Source: Paracoccus sp. Z118 (GTDB lineage: Bacteria; Pseudomonadota; Alphaproteobacteria; Rhodobacterales; Rhodobacteraceae). From it: 64,000 nucleotides of DNA. The stretch covers positions 186,001-250,000 of the forward strand of contig NZ_JAHQZU010000001.1 of NCBI RefSeq assembly GCF_019061185.1, in the 5' to 3' direction. The notes under the pieces are model-generated. The model made no database searches. It was not told the origin of the DNA and worked only from the letters and a program-made list of their open reading frames with translations. Position numbers and translations under genes: made by a program. Every line of letters starts with the position of its first letter. Position 1 is the stretch's first letter. Shown in pieces: positions 31,341 through 38,068 of this stretch.

Positions 31341-32711
31341 TCACGAATCGCTTTCGATCTGATGCCGATGGGCACCTTGCCCGCGGGCCAGCGCCCGGTA
31401 GGGGTCGTCCGGCGCCAGCATCAGGTCGGCCACCAGCCGCAGCGCATGGGCGCGCGAGCGGGCGGCGTAGAAGCCGCCGGGAACCTGACTGGTTTCCAGC
31501 AGATAGGCCCGATAATCGCGATAGGCCCGGCTGTCAGGCCGGTCGGGGCGGCGCAGGAACTCATCAAGGGGCTGGCGCGAGACCAGCTCTGGCTTGTCAA
31601 AGACCGCGCGTCCCATCGCCCTGACCGGCAGCCCGCGCCACAGCGCCTGCTGCGCCGCGGTGGAGTTCACCGTCACCGCGCTGCGGGCCTGCGACAGCAG
31701 CGCGGCGAGCTTGCCGCCATGGACCACATGCACCCGGTCCGCGATCCCCAGCCGGCGCGCGGTCGCCTCGATCGCCTCGCGCACCTTGCCCCGGCCGTCT
31801 TCCAGCGGATGGGCCTTGAAGACCAGATGGTGATGGCGCGGCGCGGAGCGGGCGAAGGCCTCCAGCACCTCGTCGGTGAAATCAGCCATCCGCTCATACG
31901 GGGAATGGGCGACGAAACTCGCGTCATGCTCCAGTTGCAGCAGCACCAGGACATAGGGGAACCCGCCGCGGCGGATCGCCCGGACCTCGCGCGCGCGGGA
32001 GAGGGCAAAGGCCGGGGCGAGCAGGAAGCGGCGCAGATGCAGCCGGAACTCGCGCGCCACGCCCACGTCGCGGTGGCTTCGGAACCGGGGATAGCGGCGG
32101 TTCGCCGTCAGCACCATGAAATGATAGAGCGCGCCGTAGAACTTGTGCTGGCGCATGTCGCCCCAATGGGCGGGCGGGCGGTAGATTTCGGATTCATGGC
32201 CGTTCAGCGCCTTGCGCATCTGCCCCAGCGGGATGTCCATCAGCGCCGAGTGGCCGTTGGAGCCGCTGCGCTCGTAGCTGATCCAGAAGGGGCGCAGATA
32301 GCCCTCCTCGAAGACGTGCAGCACCAGACCGCGCGCCTTCGCGGCCTGCCGGGCAGCGGCATGGACCGGGCGGACATCGCCGTAAAGGACGAGGTCGGTG
32401 ACGCCCAGCCGGGTTATCAGCCGGTCGAGATGCTGCGGCCAGGCTTCGACATCATCCTCGTGACGGATGAAATGCGCCTTGTCGGACCAGAAGAACTCGT
32501 CGCCGGCGTTGAAGCCGACGCGCCAGACCTGGGCGCCCGCTTGGCGCAGCAGCCTGCCGAGCCGGTTGAAGAACGGCCCGTGCGGGCCCTGCAGCAGCAG
32601 GAACACCCGCCGCTCGGGCGGAAGTCCTGCGGGATCGGGTTCGGGGATCGGGCCTGTGAACAATGCGAGGATGAGACCGGGGTGTGACAGGACTGGCGCG
32701 CGATATGCCAC
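31341..32711 (-). CDS. Capsular polysaccharide synthesis protein, KpsS-like
   Basis: KpsS adds the first Kdo of the lipid linker for capsule attachment. The conserved core starts VFLLLQGPHGPFFNRLGRLL, then VWRVGFNAGDEFFW, LVLYGDVRPVHAAA, HVFEEGYLRPFWISYERSGS and VVHGGKLAALLSQARSAVTV, ending DPYRALARGQGAH. The start is unclear: GTG at 32711 (456 residues) or TTG at 32663 (440); neither has a good ribosome site. The long frame beyond 32711 is antisense to ribE. It precedes the wza-like gene by 134 bases. Two GANTC sites lie upstream in the divergent region. Confidence 0.83.
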   Translation of the reverse strand: MAYRAPVLSHPGLILALFTGPIPEPDPAGLPPERRVFLLLQGPHGPFFNRLGRLLRQAGAQVWRVGFNAGDEFFWSDKAHFIRHEDDVEAWPQHLDRLITRLGVTDLVLYGDVRPVHAAARQAAKARGLVLHVFEEGYLRPFWISYERSGSNGHSALMDIPLGQMRKALNGHESEIYRPPAHWGDMRQHKFYGALYHFMVLTANRRYPRFRSHRDVGVAREFRLHLRRFLLAPAFALSRAREVRAIRRGGFPYVLVLLQLEHDASFVAHSPYERMADFTDEVLEAFARSAPRHHHLVFKAHPLEDGRGKVREAIEATARRLGIADRVHVVHGGKLAALLSQARSAVTVNSTAAQQALWRGLPVRAMGRAVFDKPELVSRQPLDEFLRRPDRPDSRAYRDYRAYLLETSQVPGGFYAARSRAHALRLVADLMLAPDDPYRALARGQGAHRHQIESDS

Positions 32712-32864
32712 GGGCGCGGGCCGATGCCAACCCGCGCTGCGAATCAATGTGAATCGCGGCGCCGCCTGCCTCTCCCAGGGTGGGGATCGCCCCTCGGCCC
32801 GGCTTGCGGTGGCACGCCCCGCGCGGGCATAGTGCGCCGGCGGCAGCGAACGGAAAGGATTGCC

Positions 32865-33479
32865 ATGTTCACCGGGATCATCACCGATATCGGCCGGGTG
32901 GCGGTGGTCGAGATGCGCGGCGACATGCGCGCGCGGATCGACAGTGCCTATGACATGGCGGGGGTGGAACTGGGCGCCTCGATCGCTTGCGACGGGGTCT
33001 GCCTGACGGTGGTGGCCAAGGGCGACACCCCGAAGGGCGGCTGGTTCGACGTGGACATCTCGGCCGAGACGCTGAGCAAGACGAATATCGGCGTCGAGGG
33101 CTGGTCCGTGGGCCGCCGGATCAACCTGGAACGGGCGCTGCGGGTCGGGGACGAGCTGGGCGGGCATATCGTTTCCGGCCATGTCGATGGCGTGGCGGTG
33201 ATCGAGGAGGCGCATGACGAGGGCGGCAGCCTGCGCCTGACCCTGCGGGTGCCGGAGCATCTGGCGAAGTTCATCGCGCCCAAGGGATCGGTCGCGCTGA
33301 ACGGCGCCTCGCTGACCGTGAACGAGGTTCGGGGCGACCGCTTCGGCATCAACCTGATCCCCCATACCCGCGAGGTCACGACATGGGGCGACGCGCGGGT
33401 GGGCGACAGGGTCAATCTGGAAATCGACACGCTCGCCCGCTATGTCGCCCGGCTGGTGCAGGCCGGGGCGGCGGGCTGA
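32865..33479 (+). CDS. ribE: Riboflavin synthase alpha chain
   Basis: Dismutates two 6,7-dimethyl-8-ribityllumazine molecules to riboflavin. The 204-residue protein is a tandem of two lumazine-binding barrels: MFTGIITDIGRV opening the first, ACDGVCLTVVAKGD with its catalytic pocket, then the second with GGHIVSGHVDGVAVI and SVALNGASLTVNEVRGDRFG. AAAGGA precedes the ATG at 32865. It begins a riboflavin cluster ribE-ribB-ribH-nusB. I saw no FMN riboswitch upstream; the 153-base divergent region is GC-rich. Confidence 0.96.
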   Translation: MFTGIITDIGRVAVVEMRGDMRARIDSAYDMAGVELGASIACDGVCLTVVAKGDTPKGGWFDVDISAETLSKTNIGVEGWSVGRRINLERALRVGDELGGHIVSGHVDGVAVIEEAHDEGGSLRLTLRVPEHLAKFIAPKGSVALNGASLTVNEVRGDRFGINLIPHTREVTTWGDARVGDRVNLEIDTLARYVARLVQAGAAG

Positions 33480-33591
33480 CGGCGCGGCAGGCACTTTCGC
33501 CCGCGGCCCGCTTGGGTTAAGGCGCATCCGAGCAGACGGCCCCGATTTCGCGCAGCACGCGGCGGCCGGACCCATCGCGCAGGACATGACG

Positions 33592-34710
33592 ATGCAGTTT
33601 GAAGAACCCGGACAAGTGGAACGCGACTGGTCGGACGCCGTCTCGAACATCCAGGAGATCATCGAGGACGCGCGTAACGGGCGCATGTTCATCCTCGTCG
33701 ATCACGAGGACCGCGAGAACGAAGGCGATCTGGTCATCCCCGCGCAGATGGCGACGCCCAACGCCATCAACTTCATGGCGACGCATGGCCGCGGGCTGAT
33801 CTGCCTCGCGCTGCCGGGCCGGCGCATCGACGCGCTCGGCCTGCCGCTGATGAGCCCCAAGAACTCCAGCCGGCACGAGACCGCCTTCACCCTGTCCATC
33901 GAGGCCCGCGAGGGCGTGACCACCGGCATCTCGGCGCATGATCGGGCCCGCACGGTCGCCGTCGCCATCGACCCGACCAAGGGCGCGGCCGACATCGCGA
34001 CCCCCGGCCATGTCTTCCCGCTGCGCGCCCGCGAAGGCGGCGTTCTGGTCCGCGCCGGCCATACCGAGGCGGCGGTGGACATCGCCCGGCTGGCGGGGCT
34101 GAACGCCTCGGGCGTGATCTGCGAGATCATGAACGAGGACGGGACCATGGCCCGTCTGCCGGATCTCGTGGCCTTCGCGCAGAAGCACGGGCTGAAGATC
34201 GGCACCATCAGCGACCTGATCGCCTATCGCCGCCGCCACGACAACCTGATCGCCGAACGCCACCAGCGCCACGTCACCTCGGCCCATGGCGGCGAGTGGA
34301 TGATGCGTGTCTTCGCCGACGAGACGCAGGGCGCCGAGCATATCGTGCTGACCAAGGGCGACCTGACCACGCCCGAGCCGGTTCTGGTGCGGATGCACGC
34401 GCTGGACCCGCTGCACGACGTGCTGGGGATCGAGCGGGAACGGGCCGGCGATCTGCCCGTTGCCATGCGGATGATTGCCGAGGAAGGGCGCGGCGCCGTG
34501 GTCCTGCTGCGCGATCTCTCGCCGATGCTGCCGCGCACGGGCGAGACCTCGCCCCACACGCTGCGCCAATACGGGGTCGGGGCGCAGATCCTGTCGGCGC
34601 TGGGGTTGTCGGAGCTGATCCTGCTGACGAACTCGGCCCCGCTGAAGGTGATCGGGCTTGACGCTTACGGGCTGACGATCCATTCGACCCGCCCGATCCC
34701 GCAGGACTGA
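33592..34710 (+). CDS. ribB: 3,4-dihydroxy-2-butanone-4-phosphate synthase with degenerate GTP cyclohydrolase II domain
   Basis: The N-terminal domain (to about residue 205) makes the four-carbon unit of riboflavin from ribulose-5-phosphate: VDHEDRENEGDLVIPAQ (acidic site at 37-46), HGRGLICLALPG, GVTTGISAHDRARTV, GHVFPLRAREGGVLVRAGHTEAA. The C-terminal part has GTP cyclohydrolase II shape (VLVRMHALDPLHDVLG, YGVGAQILSALGLSELILLT) but lacks the zinc motif with three cysteines (C..RCDC), so it should not act on GTP. The ATG at 33592 has an AGGA seven bases upstream; 33586 is an alternative. 112 bases after ribE, 18 bases before ribH. Confidence 0.9.
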   Translation: MQFEEPGQVERDWSDAVSNIQEIIEDARNGRMFILVDHEDRENEGDLVIPAQMATPNAINFMATHGRGLICLALPGRRIDALGLPLMSPKNSSRHETAFTLSIEAREGVTTGISAHDRARTVAVAIDPTKGAADIATPGHVFPLRAREGGVLVRAGHTEAAVDIARLAGLNASGVICEIMNEDGTMARLPDLVAFAQKHGLKIGTISDLIAYRRRHDNLIAERHQRHVTSAHGGEWMMRVFADETQGAEHIVLTKGDLTTPEPVLVRMHALDPLHDVLGIERERAGDLPVAMRMIAEEGRGAVVLLRDLSPMLPRTGETSPHTLRQYGVGAQILSALGLSELILLTNSAPLKVIGLDAYGLTIHSTRPIPQD

Positions 34711-34728
34711 CCCGAGGAAGGAACGCCG

Positions 34729-35283
34729 ATGGCCGCGCTGACCGAACATACCACGCTGCCGCTGCCGCGCTTCGACGCGCCGGTGAAGCTGCTGATCGTG
34801 GTGGCACCCTATTACCGTGCCATTGCCGACGACCTGATCGCGGGCGCGCGCGCTGCGGCCGAGAAGGCGGGCGCGACGGTCGATCTGATCGAGGTGCCCG
34901 GCGCGCTGGAAGTGCCCACCGCCATCGCGATGGCGGGGCGGCTTGCCGGTTATGACGGCTTCGTCGCGCTCGGCTGCGTGATCCGCGGCGAGACGACCCA
35001 TTACGAGACGGTCTGCAACGACAGTTCGCGCGGTCTGACGCTGCTGGGACTGCAGGGGCTCTGCATCGGCAACGGCATCCTGACGGTCGAGAACATGAAT
35101 CAGGCCGTGGTCCGCGCCGCGCCGGATGGGCAGGACAAGGGCGGCGGCGCGGCTGCGGCGGCGCTGCACCTGATCGCGCTTCAGCGGCGCTGGTCCGGCT
35201 CGCGCCGCCCCGTCGGCTTTTCGCCCGAAGACCGCGACCCGGTGCGCCTTGCCGGAACGCTCGACGGATCGACGCAGGCATGA
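34729..35283 (+). CDS. ribH: 6,7-dimethyl-8-ribityllumazine synthase
   Basis: Joins the four-carbon phosphate and the pyrimidine to give lumazine. The 184-residue protein has LLIVVAPYYRAIADDLIAGA, EVPGALEVPTAIAMA, ALGCVIRGETTHYETVCND (catalytic His region) and GNGILTVENMNQAV, all family hallmarks. The C-terminal 35 residues (RRWSGSRRPVGFSPEDR) extend past the usual length, which is common in Rhodobacteraceae. Its end overlaps the nusB start (ATGA at 35280-35283), a conserved ribH-nusB coupling. Confidence 0.95.
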   Translation: MAALTEHTTLPLPRFDAPVKLLIVVAPYYRAIADDLIAGARAAAEKAGATVDLIEVPGALEVPTAIAMAGRLAGYDGFVALGCVIRGETTHYETVCNDSSRGLTLLGLQGLCIGNGILTVENMNQAVVRAAPDGQDKGGGAAAAALHLIALQRRWSGSRRPVGFSPEDRDPVRLAGTLDGSTQA

Positions 35284-35744
35284 GCGGGCGACCCGACAAA
35301 CGCGCCCTGTCCGGCGCGGCCCGCATCTATGCCGTGCAGGGGCTGTTCCAGATGGAGGCCGCCGACCAGTCCGCCGAGCGCGTCGGCAAGGAATTCCGCA
35401 ACTGGCGCATCGCCACCGAATACGACGAGGGCACCACGCCCGAGGCGGACGAGGTTCTGTTCGCCGCGATCCTCGACGACGCGGTGACGTGGCAGGCGCG
35501 GATCGACCAGATGATCGACCGGGCGCTGGTCGCGAAATGGCCCATTGCCCGGCTGGACCCCGTTCTGCGCGCGGTCTTCCGCGCTGCCGGGGCAGAGCTG
35601 GTCGGCGGGCGCACCCCGCCGCGCGTCGTCATCTCGGAATACGTCTCGGTCGCCGACGCCTTCTTCCCCGAGGGGCGCGAGGCGCGGTTCGTCAACGCCG
35701 TGCTGGACCACATGGCCCGCGAGGCGCGGCCCGAGGCATTCTGA
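35280..35744 (+). CDS. nusB: Transcription antitermination protein NusB
   Basis: Binds boxA RNA with NusE in rRNA antitermination. The 154-residue helical protein shows SGAARIYAVQGLFQMEAADQ, the basic RNA-binding first helix, then DRALVAKWPIARLDPVLRAV and VISEYVSVADAFFPEGREAR at the end, all as in the family. It overlaps ribH by four bases and closes the riboflavin cluster; a hypothetical membrane protein gene follows after 87 bases. Confidence 0.96.
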   Translation: MSGRPDKRALSGAARIYAVQGLFQMEAADQSAERVGKEFRNWRIATEYDEGTTPEADEVLFAAILDDAVTWQARIDQMIDRALVAKWPIARLDPVLRAVFRAAGAELVGGRTPPRVVISEYVSVADAFFPEGREARFVNAVLDHMAREARPEAF

Positions 35745-35831
35745 CGCATTCCGCCCCGTATTCGCGTTCGGCAACTGTCGGGCGACCTGCGCGTTCCCTA
35801 TATTGGAACCTCGTCACAAGGGATCACCGCG

Positions 35832-36146
35832 ATGCCTAAGCTCGTCCGGCTCTATATCGTCAACGTGGCGCTTGGCTTTCTGCTCGCCGTCATCTTCACC
35901 GCGCTGCTGATCGGCCTGAACGTCGCGAACCTGCGCCACCTTGTCATGTCATCGAACGGCGGCTTCGTCGCCGTGTTCATGCTGCTGGTGTTCCACACGG
36001 CGCTGTTCGCGGGCGTGCAGTTCGCCATTGCCGTGATGCGGATGGCCGAGCCGTCCCGCCCGCCGCGCGGCGGCCTGCGCGCGCCGCTGATCCGCCGCCA
36101 ACCTGCCCCCGTCCCGGTGCTGGCGAAGGCGGCCGCGAAGCGCTGA
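35832..36146 (+). CDS. Hypothetical two-helix membrane protein
   Basis: A 104-residue protein with two predicted transmembrane helices: one at about 7-29 (LYIVNVALGFLLAVIFTALL) and one at about 46-68 (VFMLLVFHTALFAGVQFAIA). The C-terminal 35 residues are Pro/Arg-rich and cytosolic. The family is common in Rhodobacteraceae next to nusB but I know of no assigned function. It probably belongs to the same transcript as ribH-nusB. The following 356 bases hold no gene. Confidence 0.68.
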   Translation: MPKLVRLYIVNVALGFLLAVIFTALLIGLNVANLRHLVMSSNGGFVAVFMLLVFHTALFAGVQFAIAVMRMAEPSRPPRGGLRAPLIRRQPAPVPVLAKAAAKR

Positions 36147-36207
36147 CGCGGAGTGTCATTTCAGCCGCGGGCCGTGTGATTTTTGCCACGACCTTGCCGT
36201 GAAACAG

Positions 36208-36236
36208 GGGCCGCCGTGCTGTCAGCGCGGCGGCCC
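36208..36236 (+). terminator. GC-rich hairpin after the two-helix membrane protein gene
   Basis: GGGCCGCCG (36208-36216) pairs with CGGCGGCCC (36228-36236) around an 11-base loop that can pair further (GCT/AGC). Only TT follows, so it may need Rho or serve for mRNA stability. The rest of 36147-36502 shows no gene; it should hold the promoter of the next gene, which I could not pick out with confidence. Confidence 0.45.
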
Positions 36237-36502
36237 TTCGCCTGCCGCGCGCTCGCTGCCGGGATTTCCACCGTTTTGGCGACCGCGACAGGTTTCTGAC
36301 AACTTTAAGGAAATCGCGAACCCACCGCGTCCAGCCTTCCTGCCGCAGGGCGTTGCCAAAAGGTTCCCGTCCGAATTCTCACTTTCCTGTGATCCGAGCT
36401 TCTGCGCGCTGCCTGGGTCTGAATCGGGGCGATCGGCATTATTCTGGTGTCACAAGGCCGGCGCCAAGCGCGGCGGTCGCGACGATGAAGATGAGGTAGA
36501 TC

Positions 36503-37435
36503 ATGAAACACCTTTCCATCCTTCTGGGTGCGAGCGCCATGGTCGCGGCAATGTCGGCCCCGGCTTTCGCGCAGACGGAATTTTCCACAGGTTCGAACAT
36601 CACCGGCGTCGGCGCCATCGAGGACCAGATCACCGATGTCGAGGATGCGGTCGAGGACGACTTCGAGCGTTCGCTCGATCGCGCCCGCTGGGGCCGCCCC
36701 GACGCGCGCCAGGGCACCTTCGGCTCGGTCGCGCTGACCTATGTGGGTCGTGACGGCAACACCGAGAACCAGGACTTCAGCCTGGGCGGCCGCCTCTCGC
36801 ACAATCAGGGCCGGTTCCAGCAGTCGGTCGGCATCCTGCTTGAATATGGCGAGGATGACGACGGCGACACCGACACCGAAAAAACCTCGGTGATCTATGA
36901 CGCCAACTACTACTTCAACGAACGCCTCTACGGCTTCGCCCTCGGCCGGCTGACGACCGATGGCCTGGCGGCGGACTTCGACGAGGTGGACGACTTCGAT
37001 GAGTATCTGGATCTGGACGGCCGGTTGAAGCGTGATGCGTTCTTCGGCGTCGGTCCGGGCTACCGGATCATCACCAACGACACGACCGCATGGCGCGTGC
37101 AGGCTGGCGTCGGCATCCGCTACACCCAGACGACGAACGTCGTCGAGGACGACGGGACGCTGGTCCCGGCGGGCGACCGGATCGATTCGGATACGGATGT
37201 CGGCTATATCGTGTCGTCGCGTTTGTACCACTCGTTCAACGAGAACTTCTTCCTGACCAACGACACGGACTTCCTGTCGTCGGACGTGAACGACACGGCG
37301 ACGAACGAACTGGGCCTGAACTTCCGCATGGCGGAGCGGTTCGCGACCCGGGTTTCCTACAAGTCGGAGTATGTTTCGGACCGCGCGATCCGCACCGACA
37401 ATACGCTGGGCGTCTCGCTGGTGATGGGCTTCTGA
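36503..37435 (+). CDS. Outer-membrane beta-barrel protein, DUF481/YdiY-like
   Basis: The 310-residue precursor has a signal peptide (MKHLSILLGASAMVAAMSAP, cleavage likely after AFA). Mature sequence: SVALTYVGRDGNTENQDFS and LGGRLSHNQGRFQQSVGILL start a run of amphipathic strands; later strands include FFLTNDTDFLSSD and NELGLNFRMAERFATRVSYK, and the chain ends LGVSLVMGF with a terminal Phe, as outer-membrane barrels do. Acidic loops (EYGEDDDGDTDTEK) suggest surface exposure. The family resembles salt-induced outer-membrane proteins; function unknown. GAGGTAG precedes the ATG. A pyrimidine-rich tract and terminator follow. Confidence 0.75.
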   Translation: MKHLSILLGASAMVAAMSAPAFAQTEFSTGSNITGVGAIEDQITDVEDAVEDDFERSLDRARWGRPDARQGTFGSVALTYVGRDGNTENQDFSLGGRLSHNQGRFQQSVGILLEYGEDDDGDTDTEKTSVIYDANYYFNERLYGFALGRLTTDGLAADFDEVDDFDEYLDLDGRLKRDAFFGVGPGYRIITNDTTAWRVQAGVGIRYTQTTNVVEDDGTLVPAGDRIDSDTDVGYIVSSRLYHSFNENFFLTNDTDFLSSDVNDTATNELGLNFRMAERFATRVSYKSEYVSDRAIRTDNTLGVSLVMGF

Positions 37436-37442
37436 TCGCCCG

Positions 37443-37468
37443 TTCTCTCTCTTTCTCTCTCTCCTCCC
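37443..37468 (+). other. 26-base pure pyrimidine tract ending CUCCUCCC in the 3' UTR
   Basis: Positions 37443-37468 are only C and T, ending CTCCTCCC, five bases before a terminator stem. CUCCUCCC resembles the anti-Shine-Dalgarno loops of the alphaproteobacterial CcsR/cuckoo small RNAs, so a 3'-UTR-derived RNA is possible; this is inference. Confidence 0.4.
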
Positions 37469-37472
37469 GGAG

Positions 37473-37499
37473 CGGGGCGGCCTCAGGGCCGCCCCGTTT
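37473..37499 (+). terminator. Intrinsic terminator between the outer-membrane gene and putR
   Basis: CGGGGCGGCC (37473-37482), loop TCAG, GGCCGCCCCG (37487-37496), then TTT. Ten-pair perfect stem; its tail touches the convergent putR stop codon at 37499-37501, so it may serve both. Confidence 0.88.
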
Positions 37500-37960
37500 C
37501 AGTTCGGGGTCCAGTTCTGCTCGACCACCGCCTCCATCGAGACATGGCTCGACGTGTTGCTGACATGGGGCAGGGTCGAGATGCGCGTCGCCATGATCCG
37601 CCGGAAATCCGCCATGTCGCGCGACCGCAGCTTGACGAGATAGTCGAACCCCCCGGCGATCATGTAGCATTCCTCGACCTCGGGAATGGCGCGGATGGCG
37701 GCGTTGAACTGCTCCAGCGCCCGCTGCTTGGTGTCGGAAAGGCGGATCTCGATATAGGTCACATGGGTCAGCCCCAGCTTCACGGGTGACAGGATCGCCC
37801 GGTATCCGGTGATCAGCCCCCGCTCCTCCATCTGCCGGATGCGCAGCGCGACCGGGGTCTTGGACAGCCCGACCTTGCGGGCGAGTTCCGCGATGGGGAT
37901 GCGGGCATTGGCCGAGAGTTCGGCGAGGATCTTCCGATCGAGGCTGTCCAGATCATCCAT
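37499..37960 (-). CDS. putR: Lrp/AsnC family regulator, PutR-like
   Basis: A 153-residue Lrp-type regulator divergent from putA; in alphaproteobacteria PutR activates putA in response to proline. It begins MDDLDSLDRKILAELSANAR with the helix-turn-helix PIAELARKVGLSKTPVALRI, then the RAM domain LTHVTYIEIRLSDTKQRALEQF and EVEECYMIAGGFDYLVKLRS. The start is the ATG at 37960; the same frame stays open to 41422 but only as the antisense of putA. The 108-base divergent region with putA should hold both promoters. Confidence 0.92.
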   Translation of the reverse strand: MDDLDSLDRKILAELSANARIPIAELARKVGLSKTPVALRIRQMEERGLITGYRAILSPVKLGLTHVTYIEIRLSDTKQRALEQFNAAIRAIPEVEECYMIAGGFDYLVKLRSRDMADFRRIMATRISTLPHVSNTSSHVSMEAVVEQNWTPN

Positions 37961-38068
37961 CCTGCAAACCCCGTCATCTTTGTTCGATCCGCCTACGCTA
38001 TAACCGATCCTTGGTGCCTTGGCATCTCCGCCATGGGGTAACATGCCGCAACCGGCAAGGAGATCGGC

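Noticed and set aside
33480..33591. Possible FMN riboswitch before ribB
   Set aside because: I looked for the conserved RFN element motifs here and before ribE and did not find them.
32712..33692. Extension of the kpsS-like frame upstream of 32711
   Set aside because: It lies antisense to ribE and shows no KpsS-like sequence; only the part downstream of 32711 matches the family.
36440..36505. 21-codon hydrophobic frame on the minus strand (MIYLIFIVATAALGAGL..) next to the outer-membrane gene start
   Set aside because: The hydrophobic codons are the complement of an acidic run just upstream of the outer-membrane gene; the size and position are easily explained by chance.
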